A stretch of 64,000 nt of DNA from Eutrigla gurnardus. Lineage: Eukaryota; Chordata; Actinopteri; Perciformes; Triglidae. The first letter of the stretch is position 1; each line of letters starts with the position of its first letter. The notes below the pieces were generated by a model, which had not been told where the DNA came from, did no database searches, and saw nothing but the letters and a program-made list of their open reading frames with translations. Shown piece by piece: positions 36,592-46,956 of this stretch. Position numbers and translations under genes: made by a program. The stretch is taken from assembly GCA_963514095.1 (NCBI GenBank), contig OY741275.1:8999151-9063150 (forward strand). Reading direction: 5' to 3'.

Positions 36592-37148
36592 GGGGCCACT
36601 GTGGGGGGAAAAAACTGAGCCGAGAGAGGTGGGCAATATTCAGAGAAAAAAACAACTTTTGAAGTCGCAGATTTGCTACTTTATTATGATGCTAACAACC
36701 AGCATCTATGCTCGCTAACTTCTCATGAATGTCGCATTTATTTTTCTAATTAATGCATCACAACGTGTGACAACGCCAAACATCCGGTCAAGCAACCGAC
36801 CGCCGCCGCTATTATAATTTGACTTTATAAAGTCGCAAATTTGCTAGTTTTTAAAGTAGAAAATTTGCTAGTTTTTTTTATATAATAAAGAATCTTGCCC
36901 CGCTCTCTCATCTCCGTTTTCTTTAGGCATAATTTACGTGTACATATAGCTGATATAAACAAGTTGATTGGATCTGCTAACACCGGATGTTTGCAGTTGC
37001 TATGACAACAGTGAAAGCTACCGCTAGCATTGAACTGCCCAATCAATAAACACTCAATTTGGCCCATATAAAATTAGCCAACAATAACCATCAACAGCCA
37101 TCACCCTAAGGACCTTAACAAGGCGTTGTCGCACATTGTGATGTATTC
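36592..37148 (+). mobile_element. Family R copy 3 with long inverted left arm, right-truncated
   Basis: Begins GGGGCCACTGT, then gagccgagagaggtgggcaa and a reverse-complement version of the right end of copy 1 up to about 36780. After that it continues in the forward direction (aagtcgcaaatttgctag … ccatcaccctaaggacctta) to about 37148, where similarity stops before the right terminus. The left arm shows that the intact family may have terminal inverted repeats of almost 200 bp. Confidence 0.6.
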
Positions 37149-38004
37149 GAAAATCTGAAAAACATGATTTATTGTATTGGGGAGAGCAGGGAAAGAGCGA
37201 TCACACCTGAACTCTTAAGTTCTATGATATTTGAATAAGCGTACCATTGCACCTATACTTTTCTGACAGCATGGTGTAAATAGACGCTGAGTAAATTGGA
37301 CAAAGGAAATCTTTGATTGAAAAAGTCTACCTGTCAGAATTTGTAAGTGACGTGGGGTCAAAAGTCCATTCGTGTCAGCTGGATGGAGATAGATCACAAT
37401 CAGAGGAGCAGCGAGGGCTTGGAGCTGCTGACAGGAACAGGATTCACGTATGGGGGCCACGGTGTCAGCCCATCCCATTACCATGCTCCTCCTCAACGTT
37501 TATCTCTGCAGCATCTCTCCCCTCCCCTGTTTATTTCCTGCCTGCTCCTGGATCAGATTTCCTCAATTTCCTGCTGTGGATTGAGCTGGAAAGGATGCAC
37601 ATAAATAAAGTGGATGTAGCACGCAGTAGTCCAGGGAATGAAACGTGGGAATGTGCTGGGCGGCCGTACTTCTGGCATCTTACATTTATGTTTTTTTTTT
37701 CAGTTATGAGGAGCCATACTGCAAATAATTACTGATTGAAATTAAATATTTGGACATAGATCTGTGTGTGGGCATTTTTATTTATGTCAGTTTATTTATC
37801 AGGCTGATATTACAATAAGAAGCAGATCCTCCTTTTCTATATGTTTTCACTGAACTGGAAACAACACAGGTGAAGTCATTAACGGTTAATATATTTAGCC
37901 TAAGAAATGGAACACATCTGTATTCTGGGGCGCTGCCATGATTGTGAGGTGAGAGCGATAAAGGTGAGCCTGACAGGGAGGTCTGGTGGGATCCTAATTG
38001 TTTT

Positions 38005-38440
38005 AAAGGTCCCACATTATGAAAAACAGGTTTTCTCTGGTCTCTTCACCTATAAACTGGTCCTCCCTGAGCCTGTCAACTTCCAGAATGAGGAAAACAA
38101 GGGACTCCTGCATGGTCTCTGCAGCCCCCCCACTGGTAAAACGGCGCTCTTCCAGGCTGTTCAGATTCAGCTCCTGTTGTTACGTAACGAAAGGAGTCAT
38201 TTGCACAGGCCGAACTCCTCTGCACGATGATAGGAGATATCTGAGAGGAGGTGTTTCGCAACACAGCGGGGAGAGCACAGCTCGATTAACAGTTCTCAGC
38301 AGAGCTCATTTGAGCAACTTTCAGACAGCTGAAATTCAGAACCACGGATGGGTTTGGGGCAATGCATTTCGAAAACAGTGTTGTTGGACCTCTGAAAGCT
38401 GTGTGAAATTGATGAAAAACAGTATAATATGGGATCTGAA
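38005..38440 (+). mobile_element. TIR element with AAAGGTCCCACATTATG end
   Basis: The left end AAAGGTCCCACATTATGAAA and the right end AGTATAATATGGGATCTGAA are imperfect inverted repeats. The ends match a very common nonautonomous fish DNA transposon class whose ends read like 'AAAGGTCCCATATTATG'. No ORF. A target-site duplication was not found. Confidence 0.6.
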
Positions 38441-39212
38441 TCCCATTAAATGTGACTGTTAGCAGTGTTGGGAAACACTTGTGTACGAGATGTCCTAACT
38501 GATTACATCTTCCGATGAGCAATTAGTAAAATAATGAGTAATGAATTACAATTTTAAAAGTTGCCTAACACTCACTGTACCTTGTGGCTGTGTTTAAGAA
38601 ATCTGATATTTCAGGTATGTTCTGGCCAGGTTGCCATTGTGCCGCCCCTTCATGACTCATTTGTGCTCTGCTTGTCTCCCTCCTCCCTCCACCCATCACC
38701 TTTCCTTTTCTTGCTCCTCCTTCCCTGAGTCCCAAGGTCCACAGATCCCAGTCCACCCTCCCCGGCAACAGTCAAGCTGTGACACTCCATGAAGGAGGCT
38801 ATATTAGGTCACTCACATCCAGAGACTGCATATAGTGCTCTTCTCACACAACAGAAACCGCACACTTTAATAACTTTGATTCACCCCCAACCGGTCTGTC
38901 AGGCTGGAAATAGTTGTATGAAGCGGCTGAGTGGCTCTCAGTGGATGGTGGGAGAGTGGACGACCTTCCAGGGATAGATTTACTCAAAGTTAATGAATGA
39001 CAAATGATCCTTAAAGAAGCCAGTCACTTTCAAACAGGATGAGAATGGAAAAGATGACATTTCTTAAAGCTTCTTCTGTAATCTGTTCTTTCCCATGATG
39101 GTTTTTCTCCCATCTGGAAAATTCTCAGGACGATTTAACTTTTAGAAAATAAAAAAAATGAAATTTCACCATCTGGATGCTTACAGACCATGTAAGGATT
39201 CAGTGACATGCT

Positions 39213-39213
<1 letters not shown>

Positions 39214-39307
<94 letters not shown>
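39214..39307. repeat. (GT)47 microsatellite, uninterrupted
   Basis: 94 bp of pure GT in the dgkg intron. Frames through it (CVCV or HTHT) are not genes. Confidence 0.97.
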
Positions 39308-39309
<2 letters not shown>

Positions 39310-39686
39310 TGTATTTTTGTACTGTATCAGAGTAACATAGTGTTCTTTGTCAAATGGCCAAGTGCTCTCCCCCGTACCTTTACCTCCGTTGGTGCTGGCG
39401 AGGTGAGCTGCAGTTCCTCTTGACCATCTGCCCTGACGATGGCCACCCTGAGACAATAACAGACCGGTCGGGGAGGGAGGGCAGGTGGGCGAAGGAAGGA
39501 TACACGAATATGCCTGCCTATAATTATAGCTTTACGACTCAAGCTGATGAACAATGAAAGTTGCAGCTACCCCTCTGGGGGATGTATAATTCATCTTTCA
39601 GTTTCTAATTGAAGGATTGTTATGAATAACTCATCGCTAAATTTAACACTGACAGGACTGGTTTGATGATATTCTATGTTTTTACA

Positions 39687-40212
39687 TTAAAGTCCCAGTC
39701 GGCAAGTCCGGCGCATCGAGGGCACTCTGTCAGATTGTGAATGTTTACAACTCTTACGCCCCTCCCCCACGACCACCGAGCTCCTTCCCCTCGACTTCGT
39801 GCCCTTTGAAATCCCTTAGATCACGCCACCTTTGACACATGTGTCCGATGTTGACTCTGGTTTTATCATGGGCACCGTCGCAATCTTTCTTTTTTTCCTT
39901 ATTTTCCACCGGTGTTTTAATTTCCTTGGTTGTTTTGGACCTCCTCGTTTCGGTTTTTAACGAGGAATTGGAAGCTTGTTGCTACTTCCCTCCGCCTCCC
40001 CCCTGTGATAGTGGTACGACCCGAGGGGGGAGGGGCTCTGTGTGTGCACAAACACAGCCCTGCGTGCTGATTGGACAGGATGATCCGGGCACTGTCGATT
40101 TTTTGCAAAACAAACGTGTTTTCTAAAACCGGATGATTTATGTTGTTCTATCAGAGCATAGTGTCGGCTTCAGTGAATATGATCAAAAAAATGTTGCCGA
40201 CTGGGACTTTAA
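39687..40212 (+). mobile_element. TTAA-flanked nonautonomous DNA element, copy 2 (best preserved)
   Basis: Starts AGTCCCAGTCGGCAAGTC at 39691 and ends TTGCCGACTGGGACT at 40208, giving 15-bp perfect inverted ends, flanked by TTAA at 39687-39690 and 40209-40212. It is 518 bp with no complete ORF. Best reference for the family, which also occurs at 192-684 and, inverted, at 63567-63848. Confidence 0.75.
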
Positions 40213-41939
40213 GTCCACAGAGCTCATGAAAACGGCATTGTGTTACATGTGACACCAGCATGACTCCAAAAAAGTTAATCAGTATCAAATGACCCAGATC
40301 TTCTGCATCCGTGGGCCCATCGAGGAAGCACTCAGCGTTGGTTCATTCATATGAAGGACGAATGATTTAATTGTGGGTTATTTGAGTTTTTATAATGGGA
40401 AAACAGATTTACCTTAAAGAAAAAGTATCTGTTGATTTACACACAGATAAGATCTCTTTCCTAATGTAAGTCAATGGGGGGAAGTTTTTTGGGGGTCAAC
40501 GCGATCATGGGATGCAGTGCCCAATGCTGTTCCTGAAAGTCTTGCTACTTCCACAACGGTCACATTTCTTTGCAATGGCTTCTGTCACAGGAGAAGACAT
40601 TAACATAGCTGATGTTGATTTTGTAAAAGTTGCAATTTCATTTTAGTTGGACTTTAAACAGACAGGCTTGGGGCTGAGAACGACATAGAGGGTAGTGAGT
40701 CAGGTATACTAAGTATGCGATATTTTAGTCTTTTCATGGGTCTTTTCATTTTTTTTAATTACTCAAATATAGAATATAGCCACTCTTGTCCATTAATTTC
40801 TATTTTCATTTTCCACTTAGTAGTTTTGTTTCATACATCTATATATTTAGATTTAACTATATTTTACATATCTTGTATTTTACTCAAATGTAATTACAAT
40901 TTAACTGAAGTCATAGTGGAATAATGTATTATTGTATAATGTATGAATAATGTATTCAGATATATTCAGACGTGTCACTATAAAGACTTTGACTTTTTCC
41001 AAAAATAATGAAGGAATTTCAAATGACTTCAGATTTCCAGCACAGCAGAGAAAATAGTGCGGCACAGCAGTGGCGATGCTCGCTGCCCGTTGCTTGGCAA
41101 AGCAATGCCATCCCATCCCAGAATGCACTGTGGCAGCGTTATGTAAGAGGCTGTTCTATTCTATTCTTAGCTCTACCTCACTGAGAAGTAACAGGGCCGG
41201 TTGCCTGCGAGTCAAAAGCGTAGAGATCTGATGGGGCGCGAATCATCAGTGAGGTGAAAACCAACACAGTGGGCTATTCTGCCATCAGGCTCTCACACTG
41301 GGACACTGGCAGGATGGCATGCCCATTTTTGGTATTTGGAGGAAGTAGAGGTGTATTGGTGGGTGTGCAAAGGAGAGGGGTTTATATAGTACAGCAGAAA
41401 AAGGATATATGAATAGTACCGTTTTAAAACATGATGTCAACACAGGACTTTTTCTTGCTGTAGAAGACCATGTGACAGCTTTCACAGACGCTCACATTCC
41501 CTCTATTTCAACTGCAACAAAAGACAGACTGCATCCATCTTTACATCCAGCCTTCCTTTTAATTCCCATCTGTCATGTGTAGCCATTGTGTCACTAGTCT
41601 CCAACTGTCCAGTATTTGTCTTAATGGATGCCCAATCCTATTATAATTATTTGCTGGAAAGCTCTGCAGAGACAAAGCGATTCATATGGTGAATATGTGT
41701 CAGTGCAGTAGCATAGTTTCTGATTTTGATGGAGGGTAATGTGATCACGGCTGTATAGATGTGATTTAGGGCAGTCAGATCATGTCCTGAGTGTTTATGG
41801 GAATTAGGGGGTTTTACGAACTGGGGGGTAGTTCATTCTAGAAGTAAAAACTGCATTTTATAGGCTAATTCCAGCGTTTTGAAGAGTAAATATTTGAATT
41901 TTTGGGATCTAAATAAATAAATGATTCGGTATCAAGTTG

Positions 41940-42070
41940 TGAAAACCTGTAATTTTACTGCAGCAGGGTCTGACAGTCTGCCCGCCCAGTACCAAACAGC
42001 AGACGGCTAGCTAGTGAAGATGGTGCAGTATTTAGCTGCATAAGAGTCTGTAGAGACCAACAGCAGAGCA
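41940..42070. repeat. Percomorph dispersed repeat, short copy
   Basis: ctgcccgcccagtaccaaac, agcagacggctagc, ttagctgcataagagtctg and gtagagaccaacagcagagc are variants of a repeat also at 44270-44490. Confidence 0.5.
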
Positions 42071-43125
42071 CAAATTAGTAGATTCCAATTTTGTGACGAT
42101 TTCATAAACTGCTGTGAGACTCTGTTGTATATTAATGTACACACTTTCCTGTAATGAATCACACATTGTTGCAGTTTCTCTTTCTTTTTTAAGTATTTCA
42201 TTCTGAAGAGGACTGAAGCTTCAAAGAACAGCCTTTGAGTGAATTTAAAATGTTTGTTCTTTACTCTCTGGCATTTTCTATTGAATTGTAGTCTGAAATA
42301 TGAAATGGCAAACTCATTCCCAGATGAACAACAGTCATCTTCAAGGCTGTAGCCATTAAAATGGCAGCACTTTCTGAATATGACAGTGAGAATAACAGAC
42401 ATCCTGTTATAAAATGCATCGAGAGAGATTGTTTTTTCATAATACTAGTTTGGAAATGACACAAGATGTGTTTCCAACAGTTACAGTACACAAGGCAGGA
42501 CTAAGCAAAAATAATTCAAATGGTCTCTGTGCGTATCTCAGTGTTTACATACCTTTTTTCTTAAATTCATCCAAGCGTTAAAAGTCATGACTCGGACTTG
42601 TTCTGACCTCTGTTTTGCAGAACACATTTCCTCTCCAGAGCAAACCAAACATATGCAACAGCTTCCTGTTTGTAGGTTGAGACAAAGCCAAACAGGCTGA
42701 GCGAGGTCTGACGACATTGGGAAATTATTAATGTTGTTTACACTGCAACAGACAGACAGACCTGCAGCCTGTGGCTCCAGTCACAACAGGCAGCGTTGCC
42801 AGTCGGAGCCTGTCTGGGTTGGATGGGGGATTGAGACCCTCGGGGAACGGTTTGACCAGTTCCCTTGGGTGCCTCTCACAAACACTCTTTCTTTTCTCTT
42901 CTTGCTCTGATGCAAACTCCTTGAGTCGGTTAGAAACCCTTATTCTTGCATTTTCTCTCTGGCAATAACATTAGAAACATGTAATCATTAGAAAGAGGTC
43001 AAGATTTGGAGAACTGCAGATTTAATAGAACATTTTTAGATGGCTGTGATTCAGAGAGGCAATCACGGGAAACCCAGTTATTTTTGGGTCCGTGAGAAAG
43101 GACTGGAATATGTTTAGGTGTTCAG

Positions 43126-43176
<51 letters not shown>

Positions 43177-43177
43177 C
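43126..43177. repeat. (CTGC)13 tetranucleotide repeat
   Basis: Thirteen uninterrupted CTGC (equivalently CCTG) units, directly followed by AGGCAGG, which pairs with the last units to make a perfect palindrome CCTGCCTGCAGGCAGG. Confidence 0.95.
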
Positions 43178-44269
43178 AGGCAGGTCAAGTTAATCAACTC
43201 TCACAGCACCACTCCAACCTGAATGATCAGCTACGGAGAGTGGCTAACAGAAGCAGACGTTTGACTCAATTCTGGGTCTATTTTTGTGTCTAGCACCAGA
43301 CCATATCATCCAATACACACAATAAACACAACAAGAATGAAGAGAAGATCTAGTAATAAAAATAAAAAGTCATACAAACAACAAAACCAATAAAAATAAG
43401 GTAAGAATAAAAGCATAAAGAAATCTTGATAATGACTATAAAAATTAAAGTTTTCAGCTCCTCAAGCTTGGTTCCTGTAGCCACTTTCGAACAATGACCA
43501 CAGTTAATAGTGTAGCTGAGTTGCCACCAGCACAGTTGGATGAGCTGCTATGAGATTTGATTCTGCTGTAGCACCTCACAAATTATCACACTGGCTGTGA
43601 AGATGAAACATTTCTCAAATTTCTCTTTAATAATGAATTTATAAAACCTGTGAAGTGCCGGACTATACAAATATATTAACTCTCAATCATGTTCCATTAT
43701 GAGCTAAAGTGTACTGAAGCTAAATGTCAAATGACATCATCACTGACTTTCACTGAAATTGTGTATGCTAATATTGACTAAAAGGCATCACACACACAGA
43801 GAGGTGCTATGAGGAGGCATCATTATTCGACGTTCAGGCAACTAACATTGTGTAAAGAGCCAGATAGTCCACACGTGGTGGGCAGGAGAGAATGTGGTTG
43901 GGTCAAACAAATAAATGACTTTCACCCTGCTGTTCTGGTCGACTGATTTTCTCATGTGAGTTTTTAGTCATGCAAATCTTTAGTGTCGATAGCCACGTGT
44001 CTCACTTGAGTCGTTAGTCAAACCTTCGTATGGAACTTATATAACAATAAGCCAACATTGGTTTCACATGGGACACAAATGCCAGTCTCCTGGGTGAAAG
44101 TCCAAGCTGCCATATTTGACAACTTGGGAGTGAGAACAGGCTACTAAGAGGAGCTGAACGCAGATTTGTGCAATAGTTGGCAAGTGTTTGGAGAATGTTT
44201 GCCTCTGTGCCATCATGACAAAATGAGAGTAATTTGGGATTGTTCATGGTTTGTTTGATCTCATAGTGT

Positions 44270-44490
44270 CATTTTCAGATAAAGGCTGTAAAACCCCACA
44301 GTAGACTACCCACTCAGCAGTAAACAGCAGACACACACAGAGTTAGTAACTACCTGGTGAACATCGTGGAGCATTTAGCAGCTAAAGAAACAGATTTGTA
44401 TCTTAGGAGTTGGTAGAGACCCAAAGCGCTAAAAGGGAGAGAATATTGCACTTATAATCATAAGGTTGGACACAAACATGACTCCAAATG
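44270..44490. repeat. Percomorph dispersed repeat
   Basis: gtagactacccactcagcag, aacagcagacacacac, ctacctggtgaacatcgtgg and agcatttagcagctaaagaa are shared with the 41940-42070 copy and with interspersed repeats common in percomorph genomes. Ends about 220 bp upstream of a dgkg exon. Boundaries approximate. Confidence 0.55.
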
Positions 44491-44708
44491 AATGATATTG
44501 TTGCTCTGTGATTGCTGGATATGTGAATAGCAACTAATCAGAAACGTTGCATCTTAAAAATGAATTGAAAAGAGTGCATCTTCATGGGATGAGGGAAATA
44601 CGTCTGTGAAAAAGTGTTCTTCATATTGCAAGTCATTTGAGTGTCTGTAACTTAACTCACTTAACATATCTCTCTTTCACACTCTATTTGTAAACCCTCT
44701 AAATACAG

Positions 44709-44829
44709 ACTTCAGTGACCAGCTGTTGGAGGTGGTTGGCCTGGAAGGGGCGATAGAGATGGGACAGATCTACACTGGACTGAAGAGTGCCGGACGCAGA
44801 CTGGCTCAGTGTGCCAATGTCACTATCAG
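44709..44829 (+). CDS. dgkg: dgkg exon: LLEVVGLEG.IEMGQIYTGLKSAGRRLAQC segment
   Basis: Starts after ctctaaatacag and ends ATCAG|gtcaga (121 bp). With the split Asp it reads DFSDQLLEVVGLEGAIEMGQ then IYTGLKSAGRRLAQCANVTI. This is the most conserved block of the type I DGK accessory domain. CANVTIRT is closest to the gamma form. The preceding intron is the longest in the window, about 14.2 kb. Confidence 0.95.
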
Positions 44830-45836
44830 GTCAGAACCTCCTGTTCCCACATTAAACCTCCTTATCTTCTGATCTCGATGCTCCATCCATCCCTTCATCT
44901 GTGTCATATACACTAACCTCCCGTTATCTTCCTTCTGGTCAACCAACTGGAAGCTGTACTTTCTCCATTCTCCATTCTATACATCAAAAATGTATTCCTT
45001 CAGAGTGATTTTGAAGGCTTAAATCCCTGCAGCATTCAAACAACAACATCAATAATATATCTCATGCGTGCTTTACGAGTCACAATCACAGGATGAGAAA
45101 TGTCTGTAGGGTTGAGTTTGGATTTGATTCGAGGATACGCATGGCGCTTTTATCTGTCTTCCCTCTTGTGTTTGAGTAAAGAGCACTCACTCTCATTTTA
45201 TCAGTCTGTAATTTACTTTTAGATGCACAAGTTGGATTCAAATGATTTCAAACTCATTGCATCCATGATAAGTAGATGTTGAAAGCTGACATGAATAAGG
45301 AAATAGAATGGACATGATAAACGTATTTTATACTGTATTCAGATTGAACACAATACTGACAAACATCCAAATTCACTTTGGTTTCTTTTTGGTCACATTT
45401 TTTATTCAAAGAATGTTGTTTTCTTTCAGATGTATCCATTTTAACATCTACAGCAAACCAGTTACTGTACCAAAGAAGTGACATTTACAAGTTTTTCTTT
45501 TTTGTTTGTTCCGCAAACTGCCCTGAATGTTTTCCTAGACCAGCATTAAAAGGGCATTCATCACAGTCATTCTCCCATATACGGTGTTTCTCTAGCCGGA
45601 GAGGCATGCATGAAAGTCTTAAACCAACTTTGAGTGTGTGTCTATGTGTGTGTGTGCTTGTGTGTGTGTACATATACAGTGGGTCTGTGAGTTTAAAGAG
45701 TGGGGGCTTGTCTGGGAATGGGTCTCATGGGAACAAAGGTTGCAGTGTTTGACCCTGTCCTGGGGCAGTGTGAACAGGAATCTCGTGCCTCAGAGGTGTG
45801 TGTGATCTAACCTTCACAACCTCCAACCCCACGCTG

Positions 45837-45862
45837 TCTCTCTCTCTCTCTCTCTCTCTCTG
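45837..45862. repeat. (CT)n run upstream of dgkg exon
   Basis: Uninterrupted CT repeat about 45 bp before the acceptor of the 45906 exon, adjoining its polypyrimidine tract. Confidence 0.85.
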
Positions 45863-45905
45863 CTCCCCCACCTCTCTTGCTCATCCTTCTGCACTCTCTT
45901 CACAG

Positions 45906-45966
45906 GACGTCCCGGCGGCTGCCCATGCAGATTGATGGCGAGCCTTGGATGCAGCCCTCCTGCACG
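45906..45966 (+). CDS. dgkg: dgkg exon: LPMQIDGEPWMQ segment
   Basis: A 61-bp exon after a CT-rich acceptor (…ctctcttcacag), ending TGCACG|gtgaga. The first base completes Arg, then TSRRLPMQIDGEPWMQPSCT. LPMQ.DGEPWMQ is the conserved penultimate DGK motif. The intron before it contains a pure CT run at about 45837-45862 roughly 45 bp upstream of the acceptor, which extends the polypyrimidine tract. Confidence 0.94.
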
Positions 45967-46857
45967 GTGAGAGTTATACCAGAATCACTGATCACAAAAA
46001 CGATAGGGATTTTTATGGGGCCTTCAACATGTCGTTATATTTAAAGACACCTTTAGTACCAAGACATCCGATATGTACGATTTTTGTCCCAGAGACATAA
46101 TTTCTTCTGTCTTCTAATGCCTCATTTCCACTCAACTGATTAAGATAGCAATACCAGTACCCTTAAAGTGCTGCTGATACCAATCGTAGAGTACTTCATC
46201 TGGTTACCCAGCATGTGATTTGAAGCTGTGTGTATGTGTGTACTAGCTAGCTAATCGCTGCTGCACTGCATGGTTACTGCTGATAACGCCTCACGGTTGT
46301 CATCCTGTCGCAGAATTGGATTCTCAGCTGATCGCTGCATGCCATGACATCATCAACGTTTAAACTTCTTTAAAAAACCTGGGCAGTCACTATCGACAGT
46401 AGCTTGAGTATTTTGAAACAGTGGGTTTGTGCAATCATTACCCATGATTCAGTGAAAATATGGCATTAGCATCCCCTGGATGCCAGTGGTCAGCTGTACG
46501 CCAGACCAACATGAGTGTTACTCAGCTTGAGTCCTGTTTTGGCTCCTGTCCTTGCTCTTCTGCTCATCTTCCTCCTCTACACACCCCCATCCTCAACCTC
46601 AACACAATCATGCCAACTGCACTCTTCATAGAAATGTAGGAAATCAACTATCTATTCATCCTCACATATTACTTTTCATTTTGTCATCGTGGACCTTGGA
46701 GGTGGAAGATAGAACATTTTTTTCTGTTACCTAGGTCCTTTACAGTGTCGCAGTAAGTGATTGTATGAGTTTTGAAGAGCCAGGAAGTGATGACTGTCAG
46801 TGTGCAGCTTGTTGTACGAACCTTGTACATTCATCATGTCCTTCTCTATTTTTACAG

Positions 46858-46956
46858 ATCAAGATCACGCACATGAACCAGGTCCCCATGTTATTGGGCC
46901 CACCTCAGAAGACACCCTTCTTTTTCTTCAAGAAACGCAACCGGAGCCGTGACTAG
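46858..46956 (+). CDS. dgkg: dgkg terminal coding exon with stop codon
   Basis: Acceptor ctctatttttacag; the frame reads IKITHMNQVPMLLGPPQKTP, then FFFFKKRNRSRD and stop TAG at 46954-46956. IKITH.NQ.PML.GPP is the conserved C terminus of type I DGKs. The short basic end (KKRNRSRD) fits the gamma and beta isoforms; alpha ends differently. The run of four Phe before the basic tail is a local variation. No downstream coding exon is expected. Confidence 0.95.
   Translation: MKITHMNQVPMLLGPPQKTPFFFFKKRNRSRD

Larger units (their letters stand above)
30529..44708 (+). other. dgkg intron (14.2 kb), repeat-rich
   Basis: Contains a LINE 3' end with a GGAT tail (about 31150-31378), a second LINE tail with a CAGTT repeat, a further LINE remnant (about 34960-35545), a copy of the 630-bp TIR family (36592-37148), a TIR element at about 38005-38440, a 47-unit GT repeat, a full copy of the TTAA element, a CTGC repeat, and two percomorph repeats near 41940-42070 and 44270-44490. 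Stretches such as 32350-34900 and 40210-41930 show nothing I can name. Confidence 0.5.
1..46956 (+). other. dgkg: dgkg gene, 3' part (diacylglycerol kinase gamma, type I DGK), continues left of window
   Basis: Diacylglycerol kinases phosphorylate diacylglycerol to phosphatidic acid with ATP, ending DAG signalling through C1-domain proteins such as PKC. Type I members (alpha, beta, gamma) are Ca2+-regulated through EF hands; those, the C1 domains and most of the catalytic domain would be in exons left of this window. The seven exons here join in frame to about 260 residues running from a GYEGG motif through the accessory domain to a stop. Gamma rather than beta or alpha is suggested by ELKFCMQD, CANVTIRT, WMQPSCT and GPPQK followed by a basic NRSRD end, and by etv5 lying downstream on the same strand. 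The linker in the fourth exon looks partly like DGK beta, so beta is the main alternative. All junctions are GT-AG and phases agree. Introns reach 14 kb and are rich in transposon remains. Confidence 0.9.

Noticed and set aside
43126..43185. Short repeat array considered as CRISPR-like
   Set aside because: The unit is 4 bp with no spacers; it is a microsatellite in a vertebrate intron.
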